Shown here piece by piece: positions 1 through 8,865 of a stretch of 64,000 nucleotides of DNA. This DNA comes from CAIWXH01 sp964555675. Its GTDB lineage: Bacteria > Chloroflexota > Chloroflexia > Chloroflexales > Chloroflexaceae. Within the stretch, counting starts at the first letter, position 1. Every line of letters starts with the position of its first letter. The notes beneath the pieces are model-generated. The model had not been told where the DNA came from. It ran no database searches and saw only the letters and a program-made list of their open reading frames with translations. The translations under genes were made by a program, and so were the position numbers. Location of the stretch: NCBI GenBank assembly GCA_964555675.1, contig CAZKTU010000002.1:1-64000 (forward strand), read 5' to 3'.

Positions 1-3
1 CAT

Positions 4-19
4 TAGAGCATTTACTCTA
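4..19. promoter_or_regulatory. TetR-type operator, distal copy
   Basis: The 16-mer TAGAGCATTTACTCTA is an inverted repeat (TAGAG-N6-CTCTA). It is the exact reverse complement of the copy at 29-44 and matches the site over the TetR promoter at 8870-8885 under the consensus TAGAGYRAATRCTCTA (read on either strand). It lies just downstream of the leftward -10 box, where a bound repressor would block initiation or early elongation. Confidence 0.7.
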
Positions 20-24
20 AGGTG

Positions 25-53
25 AGTATAGAGTAAATGCTCTAATTCGTCAA
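25..53 (-). promoter_or_regulatory. Leftward sigma-70 promoter with embedded operator
   Basis: Read on the minus strand there is TTGACG (48-53), a 17-bp spacer and TATACT (25-30). The spacer is almost filled by the operator at 29-44, and a second operator follows at 4-19. Transcription would run out of the left edge of the window, so the controlled gene is not seen. The layout matches the TetR gene promoter at 8866-8894, which suggests that the same repressor controls both. Confidence 0.7.
29..44. promoter_or_regulatory. TetR-type operator, in the promoter spacer
   Basis: TAGAGTAAATGCTCTA lies between the -35 and -10 boxes of the leftward promoter. Its centre is 25 bp from the distal copy at 4-19. 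The position between the hexamers is a common one for TetR-family repression. Confidence 0.7.
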
Positions 54-215
54 GTGCGACTTTTGGCCGAGACGAGTCTCAGGCATGCTTCAGAACCTGC
101 GGTTTGCGCTTGACCGTTACTCGGAGCGCTGAACAGGGACTAGCTGAACACCTGCACCTCTTCGACGTCTGGTCATTGGTGGTGTGCCCTTGAGGTGTTA
201 TTTTGGGGCGCTGAG

Positions 216-252
216 AGCGGGTGCGGGAGGGCCTGGTCCTCCCGCACCCGCT
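216..252. terminator. Strong GC-rich hairpin after the M1 peptidase gene
   Basis: Two perfect 15-bp arms (216-230 and 238-252) are separated by a 7-base loop, 24 bp beyond the M1 peptidase stop codon. There is no T-tract on either strand, so it is either a poor intrinsic terminator or a REP-like element. The gcctgg loop also recurs in hairpins near 18500 and 26770. The rest of 54-275 shows no gene that I can support. Confidence 0.5.
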
Positions 253-275
253 CCTTACCACCCGCAGGGTGGCGC

Positions 276-1916
276 CTAATACTTGTAGGCTTCCTTCAGC
301 AGCGGGAATTCGGCCGGAAGCGTATTGCCAGTGAGCCAGGTGTCCCACAGCTTGCTCAGGTCGCGCCCGGCGATCCGCTCGGCGACGGCGATGAAGTCCG
401 CGGTGACGACCGGTTTGTCCTTGTGCTCCTCGTAGAAGGTGCGCAGGATGCTGAAGAAGGCCTCGTCGCCGACCTCCATGCGCAGGTTGTGCAGCACCAG
501 GGCGCCGCCCGAGTAGGTCGTCATGAAGAGTAGGGGGAGGGGCGTGTCGAGGGGCGGGTACACCTGCCCCTGCTCGATCAGGGGCAGCCCCGGCACCTGG
601 CCCGAAGCCTGGCCGTAGCCGAGCTGCTTTTCGTACTGCTGCTTGATGTGGTCGTTGTAGGCCTCGACGCCTTGGGTCTTCTCGAGCCAGAGGGCCTCGG
701 CGTACTTGGCGAAGCCCTCGTGCAGCCAGAGCTCGCTCCAGTCGGCGACGGTGACCGTGTTACCAAACCAGTGATGGATCACTTCGTGGGCGATGACGAG
801 CTCGCCCTCGCCCTGCACTGTTTCGGCGCCGAAGATCGAGAGGGTCTGGGTCTCGAGGCCCGAGTCGAAGCCCGGCACCACGAGCGAGCCGTACACGTCG
901 AAGGGGTATGGGCCCAGCAGCTGCTCGAAGAAGACCAGCATCTCGCCGGTCACATTGAAGCTATCGATCAGGGCCTGGTCGGCGCCCTGCGGGAAGTAGT
1001 CGCGGATGGGCAGGCCATTGGGCGCCGTGCTCTCGCGCAGCTCGAACGGGCCGATGGCGACCAGCGCGAGCTCGCTGGCCATCGGCTGGGCCATCTCCCA
1101 GACGTAGGTCTTCGTATCAGCGTCGACCGGGATAACTTCCTGCAGCACGCCATTGGCGGCGACCAGGTTGGGGTCATCGGCGGTGATGCGGAAGGTGTAG
1201 GTGGCCTTGTCGCTGGGGTGGTTGTTCGAGGGGAACCAGGCCATCGCGCCGTCGGGCTGGCCCACGGCCGCAAAGTAGCCGGGGCTCCACTCCTTCCAGC
1301 CGAGCGTGACCTGTTGGAGGGCCAGGCCAGGGTCCGGGTAAAGCTGTGGCTGCCCGGCGTAGGTGACGGCGACGCTGAAGGGCGCCCCGGCGGTGATTGG
1401 CGTGGCCGGGGTGACCGTCAGCTCCTGCCCGTTGCGGCTGAAGGTGGCCGCTGCGCCGTCGACGGTCACCGCGCTGATGTCCAGGCCCAAAAAGTCGAGG
1501 TTGAAGCTCGCCAGCGCGTCGCTCGCCAGGGCCTCGATCGTGGTCGTGCCGGCGATCGTGCTCGGGTCAGGCGCCGCCGTCAGCTCGATCGTGTAGTGCT
1601 GCACATCGTAGCCCCTGTTCCCCGCAAGCGGGTAGTAGGGGTCGCCCAGGCCCGCTGCCGCGGGCACTGCGGTGGGCGCGACGGTGGGCGCCTCAGTCGG
1701 GGCGGCGGTGGGCGCATCGGTCGGGGCGACGGTGGGCGCATCGGTGGGTGCTGCGGTCGGGGCGACCGTGGGCATCGCGGTGGGCGCCGCGGCGGCCTCG
1801 GTGGGGGCGGGCGCGGCGGTCGGTGTCGCAGTCTGGCTACCGCATGCTACCAATAGCATGGCGAGCACAAGGAAGAGCGGGGCTAGAGCCTTGTTGCACA
1901 AGGGAACTGTGTTCAT
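276..1916 (-). CDS. M1-family zinc metallopeptidase, lipoprotein
   Basis: This is a predicted membrane-anchored M1 (gluzincin) peptidase of 546 residues. It starts with a lipoprotein signal ending in the lipobox LVAC (Cys25). A low-complexity linker of Ala/Pro/Thr/Val repeats spans about residues 28-88 and holds the catalytic part away from the membrane. Near residue 375 is the zinc site HEVIHHWFGN, followed about 18 residues later by the third ligand in WLHEGFAKY, which is the HExxH-x18-E signature. A GAMEN-like exopeptidase motif is not clear (the equivalent stretch reads GLETQT), so aminopeptidase activity is inferred from the family. AGGAGG precedes the ATG. It is the last of three minus-strand genes with a CPBP protease and an S9 peptidase and probably digests peptides outside the cell. 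Confidence 0.9.
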   Translation of the reverse strand: MNTVPLCNKALAPLFLVLAMLLVACGSQTATPTAAPAPTEAAAAPTAMPTVAPTAAPTDAPTVAPTDAPTAAPTEAPTVAPTAVPAAAGLGDPYYPLAGNRGYDVQHYTIELTAAPDPSTIAGTTTIEALASDALASFNLDFLGLDISAVTVDGAAATFSRNGQELTVTPATPITAGAPFSVAVTYAGQPQLYPDPGLALQQVTLGWKEWSPGYFAAVGQPDGAMAWFPSNNHPSDKATYTFRITADDPNLVAANGVLQEVIPVDADTKTYVWEMAQPMASELALVAIGPFELRESTAPNGLPIRDYFPQGADQALIDSFNVTGEMLVFFEQLLGPYPFDVYGSLVVPGFDSGLETQTLSIFGAETVQGEGELVIAHEVIHHWFGNTVTVADWSELWLHEGFAKYAEALWLEKTQGVEAYNDHIKQQYEKQLGYGQASGQVPGLPLIEQGQVYPPLDTPLPLLFMTTYSGGALVLHNLRMEVGDEAFFSILRTFYEEHKDKPVVTADFIAVAERIAGRDLSKLWDTWLTGNTLPAEFPLLKEAYKY

Positions 1917-1934
1917 AAAACCCTCCTTCAGCCC

Positions 1935-2879
1935 CTATCTGCCCGCCTGCGTACGCGCAGGCTGCGCCTTGACTGCCGATGACTGGCCAGCCGCGAAGTA
2001 GCGGTAGGCCAGGAAGGCGGCGAGGCCCCAGACCACCGAGGTCACAAGGCTGCCCTCGGGGCCGAAGCTGCCGCCGCTCAGGAAGCGCGAGGCGTCCTCG
2101 GTCGGCCCCAGGTGGAAGAACCCGGTGGCGTAGGCGTTGCCGCTCACCGGCACCCCGAAGACATTGCCCTGAAACCAGTTCCAGCCCGTGTGGATGCCGC
2201 AGACCATCCACAGTGACCCCTGCCGCAGCGCGATGAAGCTCGCAAAGAACGAGTACAGCAGGATGTTGAGGATCGCCACCGGCTCGCTCAGGCCCGCGCT
2301 TACAAAATGCAGCCCGGTAAAGATCAGCGCGGGCACGAGCAGGGCCAGCCAGCCCGGGAGCTGGAGCCCGCCTGTCTGGACCAGATACCCGCGCGTGAGG
2401 ATCTCCTCGCTCGAGGCCTGCACGACCCAGACGAGCACCAGCAGTAGGACCGGCAGCAGCGCCGCCAGCCCGCCGCTGCCACCGGCAGGGACTTCGACCT
2501 GCCGATACAGGCCGAGCAAAAGCATGAGCACCACCGAGAGCGTCAGCATCCCGCTGCCGATCGCCAGGCCGATAGTGAAGCGCCTGATCGCGTCGACGCC
2601 GCGGAAGCCCAGCGAGCTGAACGCCCGGACCTCCTTGAAGCGCAGCCAGGCCCAGAGCGCCAGAACGCCCAGGGCGTTGGTCACAATCTCGCCAATCTGG
2701 GCGGTGATCGAGCCCGGCGTAGGGGTGACGAACAGCCCGTAGATGGTCATTCCGACGACCTGGGCACCAAGGATGCAGACGACCGGGACGAAGATCGACG
2801 CCAGCCACCAGCTAGTGGGGCGCTTCGCTTCTGTAGCCATCTCGACCAGGGCCGACTCGCGCAGGGAATTGATCTTCAT
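1935..2879 (-). CDS. CPBP-family intramembrane metalloprotease
   Basis: This 314-residue polytopic membrane protein has the CPBP (Abi/Rce1-like) signature: EEILTRG (EExxxR type), then FTGLHF, then HTGWNWFQGN, which supply the glutamates and histidines of the active site. About seven or eight hydrophobic segments are visible. The N-terminus (MKINSLRESALVEMA) is soluble. A GAGG/AAGGA stretch precedes the ATG. It ends 18 bp before the M1 peptidase gene and begins 35 bp after the S9 peptidase gene, so the three are probably co-transcribed. CPBP proteins range from prenyl-protein proteases to self-immunity proteins, and the substrate cannot be told here. Confidence 0.85.
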   Translation of the reverse strand: MKINSLRESALVEMATEAKRPTSWWLASIFVPVVCILGAQVVGMTIYGLFVTPTPGSITAQIGEIVTNALGVLALWAWLRFKEVRAFSSLGFRGVDAIRRFTIGLAIGSGMLTLSVVLMLLLGLYRQVEVPAGGSGGLAALLPVLLLVLVWVVQASSEEILTRGYLVQTGGLQLPGWLALLVPALIFTGLHFVSAGLSEPVAILNILLYSFFASFIALRQGSLWMVCGIHTGWNWFQGNVFGVPVSGNAYATGFFHLGPTEDASRFLSGGSFGPEGSLVTSVVWGLAAFLAYRYFAAGQSSAVKAQPARTQAGR

Positions 2880-2914
2880 CTTCCTTAATCCTCACTAGCG
2901 TAAACCGAAGCGGG

Positions 2915-5140
2915 TTATTGCCCCATCAGGTAGGTGCGGAACCAGATCAGCTGCTCCTGGACACCGTAGATCTCGTAGGGGGCTACAAGCTGGGACGGCG
3001 AATCCGCTACGCCGTGGCCGGCGTCCGTGAACTTCAGCAGCTTGGCCGGCACGCCGTTGTTGATCACCTTGTTCATGAAGTTTTCCATCACGGTGACGGG
3101 GAGGAAGTCGGCGGTGCCGTGGAAGGCCAGCAGCGGGGTGCGCACCCGGTCGACGTTGTAGGCCGGCGAGTCGCGGCGGTACTCATCCAGGGCGACCTGG
3201 GGCGGCAGGCCCTGCATCCAGGGCGCCAGCGCGGCGTAGCCGCGGTTCCACTCGGAGATCAGATCGATCAGCGAGCACTGCGTGTGGGCCGCGTCATAAG
3301 TGCTCGGGTGGCGCGTGATACTCTGGGTGGTGAAGTAGCCGCCGTACGAGCAGCCGACGATGCCGACCTTATTCGCCCAACCCCGCGCCCGCAGCTGGGC
3401 CACGATCTCGGCCTGGGCGTCGATGTCGATCTGGCCGAAGTTGTTGCCATCGACCAGCGCCTCGAAGCGCTCGGGTCCGATCCCGTAGCGCCCGTACAGC
3501 GGCACGATCAGTAGGCCGAAGCCAAAGTGGGGCAGGAGCGAGAATGGTGACTCGACCTTGGTGGACCAGCGATTGGGGATGGCGAAGGTCGGGCCGCCCT
3601 CCTGGTAGACGATGATCGGCAGGTTCTTCGGCGGGAAGGGCGCATCGCCCGGCATGACCAGCACGCCCGTGTGGGTGGTGCCGTCGCGCAGGGTAAAGGA
3701 GACCGGCTGCTGCTTGAGGTTCGTGCGCTCGGTCAGCGCCGCATTCGTCCAGGTGAGGCGCTGGAGCGCGCTGCCGTCCCAGTTTATGCTGTAGAAGTCG
3801 GGCGCCTCGCTCACCGAGCTGTAGCTAAAGAGCAGCCGGCGCGAGCTGTTGGTGGGCGTGAGTGTCTGGTAGGTGCCGGCGCGGGTGGCCAGGTCGCGCA
3901 GCTCGCCTGAGCGCAGGTTGTAGTACCAGGGCCGCCGGTCGAGCCGGTACTGGCTCTGGATGATCACCTCGTCGGGCGAGACGAAGAACGCCTGAAGCTC
4001 GACATCTGAAAGCTCGATCCGTTCCAGGCGCTGGATCTCTTGCAGCTCGCGGTTGTAGAAGCGCACGCTTGAGCCCGAGCGGAACTGCTTCTGGTACAGT
4101 GGATAGCGCCGGCCGACGAGGCGGCCCGGCTGATCCACCTTCACCAGCAGGGTCTGGTTGTCGGTGCTCCAGCTCACATCGGTGTAGACCACGCCGTCGC
4201 CGTCGACGGCCCGCAGGGTCTGGAGTTGGCCGCTGCCGAAGTCGAGGGTGATCAGTTTGTTGGTGGCGAAGTACGGGTTCTCGGCCGGGGGCAGATTGCC
4301 CGTCACGTCGCGGTAGATCAACTCGGAGACCAACGCGCCGTCGTATCGCTCGCGGGTCGTCGCAGGGTAGCCCTCGATGAAGGTGATCGCGAACAGGTTG
4401 CCGTCCTGGCTGAAGGCGGCGTTTTCGACGCGCGCGCCGGGAGTGAGGTTCGCGACCACCCTGGTCGTGCCCGTTGCACTGTCGCGCACGTACAGGCTCG
4501 TGAAGCTGGTAATGATGTTGGTAGTGATTTCGTCAAGGGGGTTAAACATCTGTGCCAGCTCGACGAGTGCGCTTGCCGCCGCGGTCGTGGAACCGTCTAC
4601 GGCAGGCTCCGTCGCGTAGAGCACCCGGCGTCCGTCAGGCGACACAAAGACCGGGAAACCGCCCGCGGCGTCGAGAGGGATTGCTTTGCTGGCGCCGCTG
4701 CGGCGGTCGCTGGTGATCAGGTAGGGTGTAAGTGTTGTCGGGTCGAACACATAATGGCCGAGCAGGTCGCCGCTCTGCCAGAAGTAGTTCGAGAGCGTCA
4801 GCACGCCGGGGAACGCCTTGAGCGGGACAGTGCTCCCATCGCTCAGATTAAAGAAGAGCGGCCCCGGCGCCGCTACCAGCACCGTCTGGTCGTCGGGGCT
4901 CACCGGGCTCAGAATGCGGTGCACGCTGCCCGGCACGCTGAAGACCAGCTCACGAATCTTCGCGACCTCCTCGGCGGGCAGCAGGTGGGGGATCGGCCCC
5001 TTTGTGCCGTCAACCAGGTAGATGTTATTGCCCTCGTCCGTCACCGCCGGGTTCCCGCCTTGGGCCAGCGCCGGCACGCTCGTCGACGTCAGGGCCACGA
5101 CAAGTGCGAGCAGCGCGAGCGTGAGTGTTCTTCGTCTCAT
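2915..5140 (-). CDS. Exported S9-family prolyl oligopeptidase-like serine peptidase
   Basis: This 741-residue protein has a clear Sec signal peptide (MRRRTLTLALLALVVALT... with cleavage after ALAQ). A long N-terminal beta-propeller-like part is followed by a C-terminal alpha/beta-hydrolase domain. The catalytic triad is visible: nucleophile in GCSYGGYF, Asp in HGTADFLPV and His in DAGHGV. Read-through to an upstream start at 5401 would add 87 residues with no signal. The start at 5140 is preferred because the signal peptide begins there and GGTGGAG lies just upstream. The product probably cleaves oligopeptides outside the cytoplasm, alongside the M1 lipoprotein encoded downstream. Confidence 0.9.
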   Translation of the reverse strand: MRRRTLTLALLALVVALTSTSVPALAQGGNPAVTDEGNNIYLVDGTKGPIPHLLPAEEVAKIRELVFSVPGSVHRILSPVSPDDQTVLVAAPGPLFFNLSDGSTVPLKAFPGVLTLSNYFWQSGDLLGHYVFDPTTLTPYLITSDRRSGASKAIPLDAAGGFPVFVSPDGRRVLYATEPAVDGSTTAAASALVELAQMFNPLDEITTNIITSFTSLYVRDSATGTTRVVANLTPGARVENAAFSQDGNLFAITFIEGYPATTRERYDGALVSELIYRDVTGNLPPAENPYFATNKLITLDFGSGQLQTLRAVDGDGVVYTDVSWSTDNQTLLVKVDQPGRLVGRRYPLYQKQFRSGSSVRFYNRELQEIQRLERIELSDVELQAFFVSPDEVIIQSQYRLDRRPWYYNLRSGELRDLATRAGTYQTLTPTNSSRRLLFSYSSVSEAPDFYSINWDGSALQRLTWTNAALTERTNLKQQPVSFTLRDGTTHTGVLVMPGDAPFPPKNLPIIVYQEGGPTFAIPNRWSTKVESPFSLLPHFGFGLLIVPLYGRYGIGPERFEALVDGNNFGQIDIDAQAEIVAQLRARGWANKVGIVGCSYGGYFTTQSITRHPSTYDAAHTQCSLIDLISEWNRGYAALAPWMQGLPPQVALDEYRRDSPAYNVDRVRTPLLAFHGTADFLPVTVMENFMNKVINNGVPAKLLKFTDAGHGVADSPSQLVAPYEIYGVQEQLIWFRTYLMGQ

Positions 5141-5272
5141 GGGTTTCTCCACCAGCCTGGCATACATAGAGTGACCGGAGTTCCATCTATCTGTGCGCGG
5201 GCGAGCCCTCGCCGTTGATCTTTCGCCCCGCGACGAAGCGTTTGGACGAGACCGGGTTCGCTCAACAAAATA

Positions 5273-5292
5273 CCTCCTACATTCGTAGGAGG
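5273..5292 (-). terminator. Hairpin followed by a T-rich run in the S9 peptidase leader
   Basis: CCTCCTAC and GTAGGAGG form perfect 8-bp arms around a 4-base loop. On the minus strand the stem is followed by TATTTTGTT, which resembles a weak intrinsic terminator about 130 nt upstream of the S9 start codon. It could be a leader attenuator or the end of an unseen short transcript. Confidence 0.35.
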
Positions 5293-5478
5293 CCAGGCCC
5301 GGCCTGATGTGGCGTGAGCGCCTTGTGTCAGCCAGGACAAGGCATGCGGCTGCCTCCAGTGGTGCGCACTGCGATGCCTGAACGCGGACGCGACAAAACA
5401 TCCCGCGAGGCCTGGTAGGACTATGAGTGGACGAAGAACAGTCTGCTGGTCAGTCTATACGCTGGCAGCGCACGGCGC

Positions 5479-5498
5479 TATCACAGAAAAATGTGATA
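5479..5498. promoter_or_regulatory. Palindromic operator candidate at the LuxR gene promoter
   Basis: TATCACAgaaaaaTGTGATA is a perfect 7+7 inverted repeat with a 6-base spacer. It overlaps a plausible -10 box, TATAGT at 5497-5502, about 36 bp before the LuxR gene start. The half-site order (TCACA then TGTGA) is the opposite of a CRP site, so another dimeric regulator is more likely. Confidence 0.45.
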
Positions 5499-5537
5499 TA
5501 GTGATCAAAAGTTAATCAACCATTTTACATAACTACC

Positions 5538-8144
5538 ATGATTACACGCAGCCTCCTGGCCCAGCCTGCACCTCCGCTCGTATGCGTCGATCGGGAGCGG
5601 TTGTATCAGCAGCTTGGTCGCTGGCGGGAGCTGCGGGCGCTGATTGTGCATGCTCCGGCTGGGTACGGCAAGTCAACCCTGGTCAGCCGATGGATTACCC
5701 TTGGCGGCGATCAGCTTCAGGCGGCCTGGATCTCGCTCGACGAGAGCGCCGACGCCCCCAACCTCTTTCTGAGCCAGATCGCTGCCGCGCTTGACCCCCT
5801 GATCGACGGACTCTCTGCTGCCGTCCAGCCGCTCCTCGAGGATGCGCACCCCGATCCGGAGCGGGTGTTGGGCCAGCTGCTGCTGACAGTCAGCGCACAC
5901 AGGCCAGGTGCGCCGCCCGGCGTGGGACAGATACTGCTGGTCTTTGACGACCTGCACCGGGTGACAGCGCCGGCGGCGCTCGCGCTGCTGCGGCGGATCG
6001 TCGAGGCCGGGCCGCCGAACCTGCACCTGATCCTGATCAGCCGCGAGGTGCCCGACCTGCCCCTGGCCCGGCTCTACGCCCATGGGCAGATCGGCGAGCT
6101 TGCCGTCGACGAGCTACGCTTCACGGCCGAGGAGCTGCGCGACTACCTTGTGCCGCGCGGGTTTCCAACCATTAGTAGTGCCGATCTGGCCGAGATCGAG
6201 CGCCGCAGCGCGGGCTGGATTACCGCGCTCCAGATCATCACCATTGGCAGGCGCAGTCAGGACGATATCGGCGACCTGATCGCCGCCCTGTCGGCCGATA
6301 GCCGCTGGCTGTCCGCCTACCTCGCCCAAGAAGTGCTGGCCCGGCAACCTGAGCCGATCCGGCGCCTCCTGCTCTACAGCTCCATCCTGGACTCGTTCAA
6401 CGCGGCGCTCTGCGCGGCGCTCTGCGGGCTGGACGACGCGGAGCAGCTCCTCAATCAGATCAACAAGGCAAACCTCTTTCTGATCGGGCTGGACAACCAC
6501 AATGAGTGGTTCCGCTACCACCATCTCTTTCAGGAGTGGCTCCAGCAGCGCCTGATCGCCTCTGAGGGGCTACCCTTCGCGCAGGAGCTGCATCGGCGCG
6601 CGGCCCAATGGTACGCCCAGACCACCAACCTCCCCGCCGGGATCCGGCATTTCCTGGCCGCCGGCGACGACGTGGCTGCAGCGAGGTTGGTGACAACGCG
6701 ACTGCCGGCGCTGATCATCCGCGATCCCTACTATGCGCAGAGCTTGCTCGAGCTGCTGCCGGCCGTCCGCCGGGCCTCCGATCCGGCCCTGATGCTGCTG
6801 CGCTGCCGGCTAGAGTGCATCTTCGATAACCGGGAGCTGCTGACCTATGTCGAGCAGACCGACCGGACGATTGACGCCGCCCCCGCGAGCGAACAGGAGC
6901 GCGCCAGGTTTCGCGCCGAGGTGCTCCTCTGGCGCACGATCGCGCACTTCTTGCAGGGCGACCTCGCGCTGTCTATGGCGAGCCTAGAGCGTTTGCGCGC
7001 CGACTCCACCGCGCTGGACGAATTCGCCTCCGCTGCACGCGAGTTCATCACGATGCATATCTACAGCACGGAAGGCCGCCATGTCGAGGCGAAGGGCTAT
7101 GCCGAGCGGGCGCTGACAATCGCCACGCGCGAGCAGTACACGGCGATGATTATTTCGATCCGGCGTGAGCTGGCCAAGTACGCCTTTCGGAGGGGGAAAG
7201 GCGCCGAGGTGAAGCGCCAGATGCAGCTCATCCTCGACGAGAAGCATAGCGGGCCATTTGTCGCCCGCGAGTTGCTGCTCGCCTACATGGAGGCGATCCA
7301 GTATAGCTACTGGCAGAGCGACGCTGCGCAGGCCCGGCAGTACTATCGCGAGGGCGAACAGCTGGCCCGGCGGCTTCAGGATGAGCACCTGCTCGTCTCG
7401 ATCATCGGACTCGGGAGACGCTACTGTAACACTCCCGACGACCACAGCCCGGCCGCACATCACGACGACGTTCTTGTGCTGACCGAGGGCCGCCGGCACA
7501 TGGTCGCCCTTCAGATGGATCTGCTGCTGCGTGTGCAGCGGGTCGACGAGGCGTGGCGCTTGGCCGAGACCCTCGGTATCGACCTTCAGAGCGACCCGTC
7601 GCTGAAGGCGCACTTCCTGCTCCTCAGCTTCATCCAGGCGTACATCGCGCGTGGCGTCAACCTGGCCGCCCTGAGCCCACTGCTCAAACGGGCGCTGCAC
7701 TGGTGCAGCCAGAGTGGCGACCGCTTTACTGAGCTCCGCCTGCTGACACTGCGCGCATGGCAACAGCTCAAGCTCAACCGTCAGCGGGATGCGCTCGCCA
7801 CGTTGAATCATGCCGTGCGGCTGGTGGTCGAGACGGGCTACACCCAGGTCATCCGCGAGATCCCCGAGCTCCTACCGCTGCTCGACCAGGGAGCGGGGGC
7901 GGTGCTGCGCGTGCGAGATGACGCGGGCGCCGGCGCCTCTCCCTCGGCCGAGGTCACACTGACGCATCAGGAGCGCAACGTGCTCAGCCTGCTCGCACAA
8001 GATTACCGCTACGAGCGGATCGCCCAGGAGCTGACGGTCAGCATCAATACGGTGCAGACCCATATCCGCAATCTCTACGCGAAGCTGGGCGTGAACCGGC
8101 GGGCACAGGCGATCGCCCGGGCGCGCGATCTGGGGCTGCTCTAG
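5538..8144 (+). CDS. MalT-like (LAL-type) LuxR-family transcriptional regulator
   Basis: This 868-residue regulator has a Walker A motif HAPAGYGKST near residues 38-47 of an N-terminal STAND-type NTPase domain. A long alpha-helical TPR-like region follows. The C-terminal LuxR helix-turn-helix covers about residues 807-868, with the TVQTHIRNLYAKLGV recognition region. Proteins of this build are ATP-dependent activators that respond to a ligand through the helical part; MalT is the model. No Shine-Dalgarno sequence is evident before the ATG, which follows an A+T-rich promoter region. The effector and targets are unknown. The nearby peptidase genes are possible targets by position only. Confidence 0.9.
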   Translation: MITRSLLAQPAPPLVCVDRERLYQQLGRWRELRALIVHAPAGYGKSTLVSRWITLGGDQLQAAWISLDESADAPNLFLSQIAAALDPLIDGLSAAVQPLLEDAHPDPERVLGQLLLTVSAHRPGAPPGVGQILLVFDDLHRVTAPAALALLRRIVEAGPPNLHLILISREVPDLPLARLYAHGQIGELAVDELRFTAEELRDYLVPRGFPTISSADLAEIERRSAGWITALQIITIGRRSQDDIGDLIAALSADSRWLSAYLAQEVLARQPEPIRRLLLYSSILDSFNAALCAALCGLDDAEQLLNQINKANLFLIGLDNHNEWFRYHHLFQEWLQQRLIASEGLPFAQELHRRAAQWYAQTTNLPAGIRHFLAAGDDVAAARLVTTRLPALIIRDPYYAQSLLELLPAVRRASDPALMLLRCRLECIFDNRELLTYVEQTDRTIDAAPASEQERARFRAEVLLWRTIAHFLQGDLALSMASLERLRADSTALDEFASAAREFITMHIYSTEGRHVEAKGYAERALTIATREQYTAMIISIRRELAKYAFRRGKGAEVKRQMQLILDEKHSGPFVARELLLAYMEAIQYSYWQSDAAQARQYYREGEQLARRLQDEHLLVSIIGLGRRYCNTPDDHSPAAHHDDVLVLTEGRRHMVALQMDLLLRVQRVDEAWRLAETLGIDLQSDPSLKAHFLLLSFIQAYIARGVNLAALSPLLKRALHWCSQSGDRFTELRLLTLRAWQQLKLNRQRDALATLNHAVRLVVETGYTQVIREIPELLPLLDQGAGAVLRVRDDAGAGASPSAEVTLTHQERNVLSLLAQDYRYERIAQELTVSINTVQTHIRNLYAKLGVNRRAQAIARARDLGLL

Positions 8145-8216
8145 AAATCTGCCGCAGGCGATGAGCCGGCTGCGATAGAGGGCGCTTAGGCATCCTCGCA
8201 GCGTGCAGCGGCACCG

Positions 8217-8236
8217 TAACTAGGTTACAAAGCTCG
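8217..8236. repeat. 20-bp dispersed repeat, copy 1
   Basis: This fits the consensus TAACTMGGTTACRAAGCTYG, which recurs at 41956-41975. The core GTAAC-tag-GTTAC is itself a small inverted repeat. It lies between the convergent LuxR and TetR genes. Confidence 0.45.
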
Positions 8237-8238
8237 TC

Positions 8239-8829
8239 TTAGCTGTCGGACGCGATGATGAACGGCTCGAGCAGCTGCAGCATCAGAGCGACGCCATGCT
8301 CCATCTGGGCGGCGTCGACCGCCTGCCCGCTCACCTCGACGCTGGCCAGCCAGAACTCGCTGATCAGCCAGCAGAGCTCGGCCAGGCGCTGCACGGCCTC
8401 GGGCGAGCCGGGCGAACGCAGCACGCCCGCGCTCACGAACAGGCCGATCAGCTCGTGGAAGCCGGCGAAGCCGCGGGCGCGCACCTCGACCCAGCGCCGC
8501 TGCAGCTGATCGTCGCGCCGCAGCAGGGCGATCAGCTCGCGGTACATAAAGCGGTAGTCCCAGCTCATCTCGAAGGTGATGCGCACAAAGCCCTTGAGAT
8601 CGGCCAGGGTCGGCAGCTGGTCGGGGGGCAGCGCATAGAGCGCGTCGGCCCGCGCGAACTGCTGCTCGAAGAGCGCGCGAATAATCTCTTCCTTATTGCG
8701 GAAGTGATAATAGAGGTTGCCCGGGCTCATGCCCAGCGCCTCGGCGATGTGGTTGGTCGAGACGGCGGCAGTGCCGCTCTCGTTGAACAGGCGCAGGGCG
8801 GTGGCGAGGATACGCTCGGGGGTTTTCAT
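8239..8829 (-). CDS. TetR-family transcriptional repressor
   Basis: This 196-residue protein has a TetR N-terminal helix-turn-helix (ILATALRLFNESG ... VSTNHIAEALGMSPGNLYYHFRNKEEII, about residues 7-50). An all-helical ligand-binding and dimerisation domain follows. An upstream in-frame extension to 9048 is rejected because it runs through the neighbouring MFS gene and the promoter. AGGAG lies 5 nt before the chosen ATG. Its own promoter (8866-8894) carries a 16-bp palindrome, so it very likely represses itself. Two further copies of that palindrome sit in the leftward promoter at the window start. The inducer is unknown; the MFS gene immediately upstream suggests a transported compound. Confidence 0.92.
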   Translation of the reverse strand: MKTPERILATALRLFNESGTAAVSTNHIAEALGMSPGNLYYHFRNKEEIIRALFEQQFARADALYALPPDQLPTLADLKGFVRITFEMSWDYRFMYRELIALLRRDDQLQRRWVEVRARGFAGFHELIGLFVSAGVLRSPGSPEAVQRLAELCWLISEFWLASVEVSGQAVDAAQMEHGVALMLQLLEPFIIASDS

Positions 8830-8865
8830 CCCACTCCTCATGGCTAGCATGCGACGCCAACCCTG

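Larger units (their letters stand above)
5141..5537. other. Intergenic region between divergent S9 peptidase and LuxR genes
   Basis: This 397-bp stretch separates divergent genes. It carries a hairpin at 5273-5292 and a palindrome at 5479-5498 next to an A+T-rich stretch ahead of the LuxR gene. Reading frames that extend through it (the upstream extension of the S9 frame, 5141-5401) are Arg/Ser-rich and look non-coding. Confidence 0.6.

Noticed and set aside
1660..1830. Short tandem repeats that resemble a CRISPR or minisatellite
   Set aside because: They are in-frame Pro/Thr/Ala/Val codon repeats of the M1 lipoprotein linker. The same applies to 31215-31345 in the CHAT protein.
5479..5498. 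CRP-binding site ahead of the LuxR gene
   Set aside because: The half-sites are in the order TCACA-N6-TGTGA, the reverse of TGTGA-N6-TCACA, so only an unspecified palindrome is claimed.
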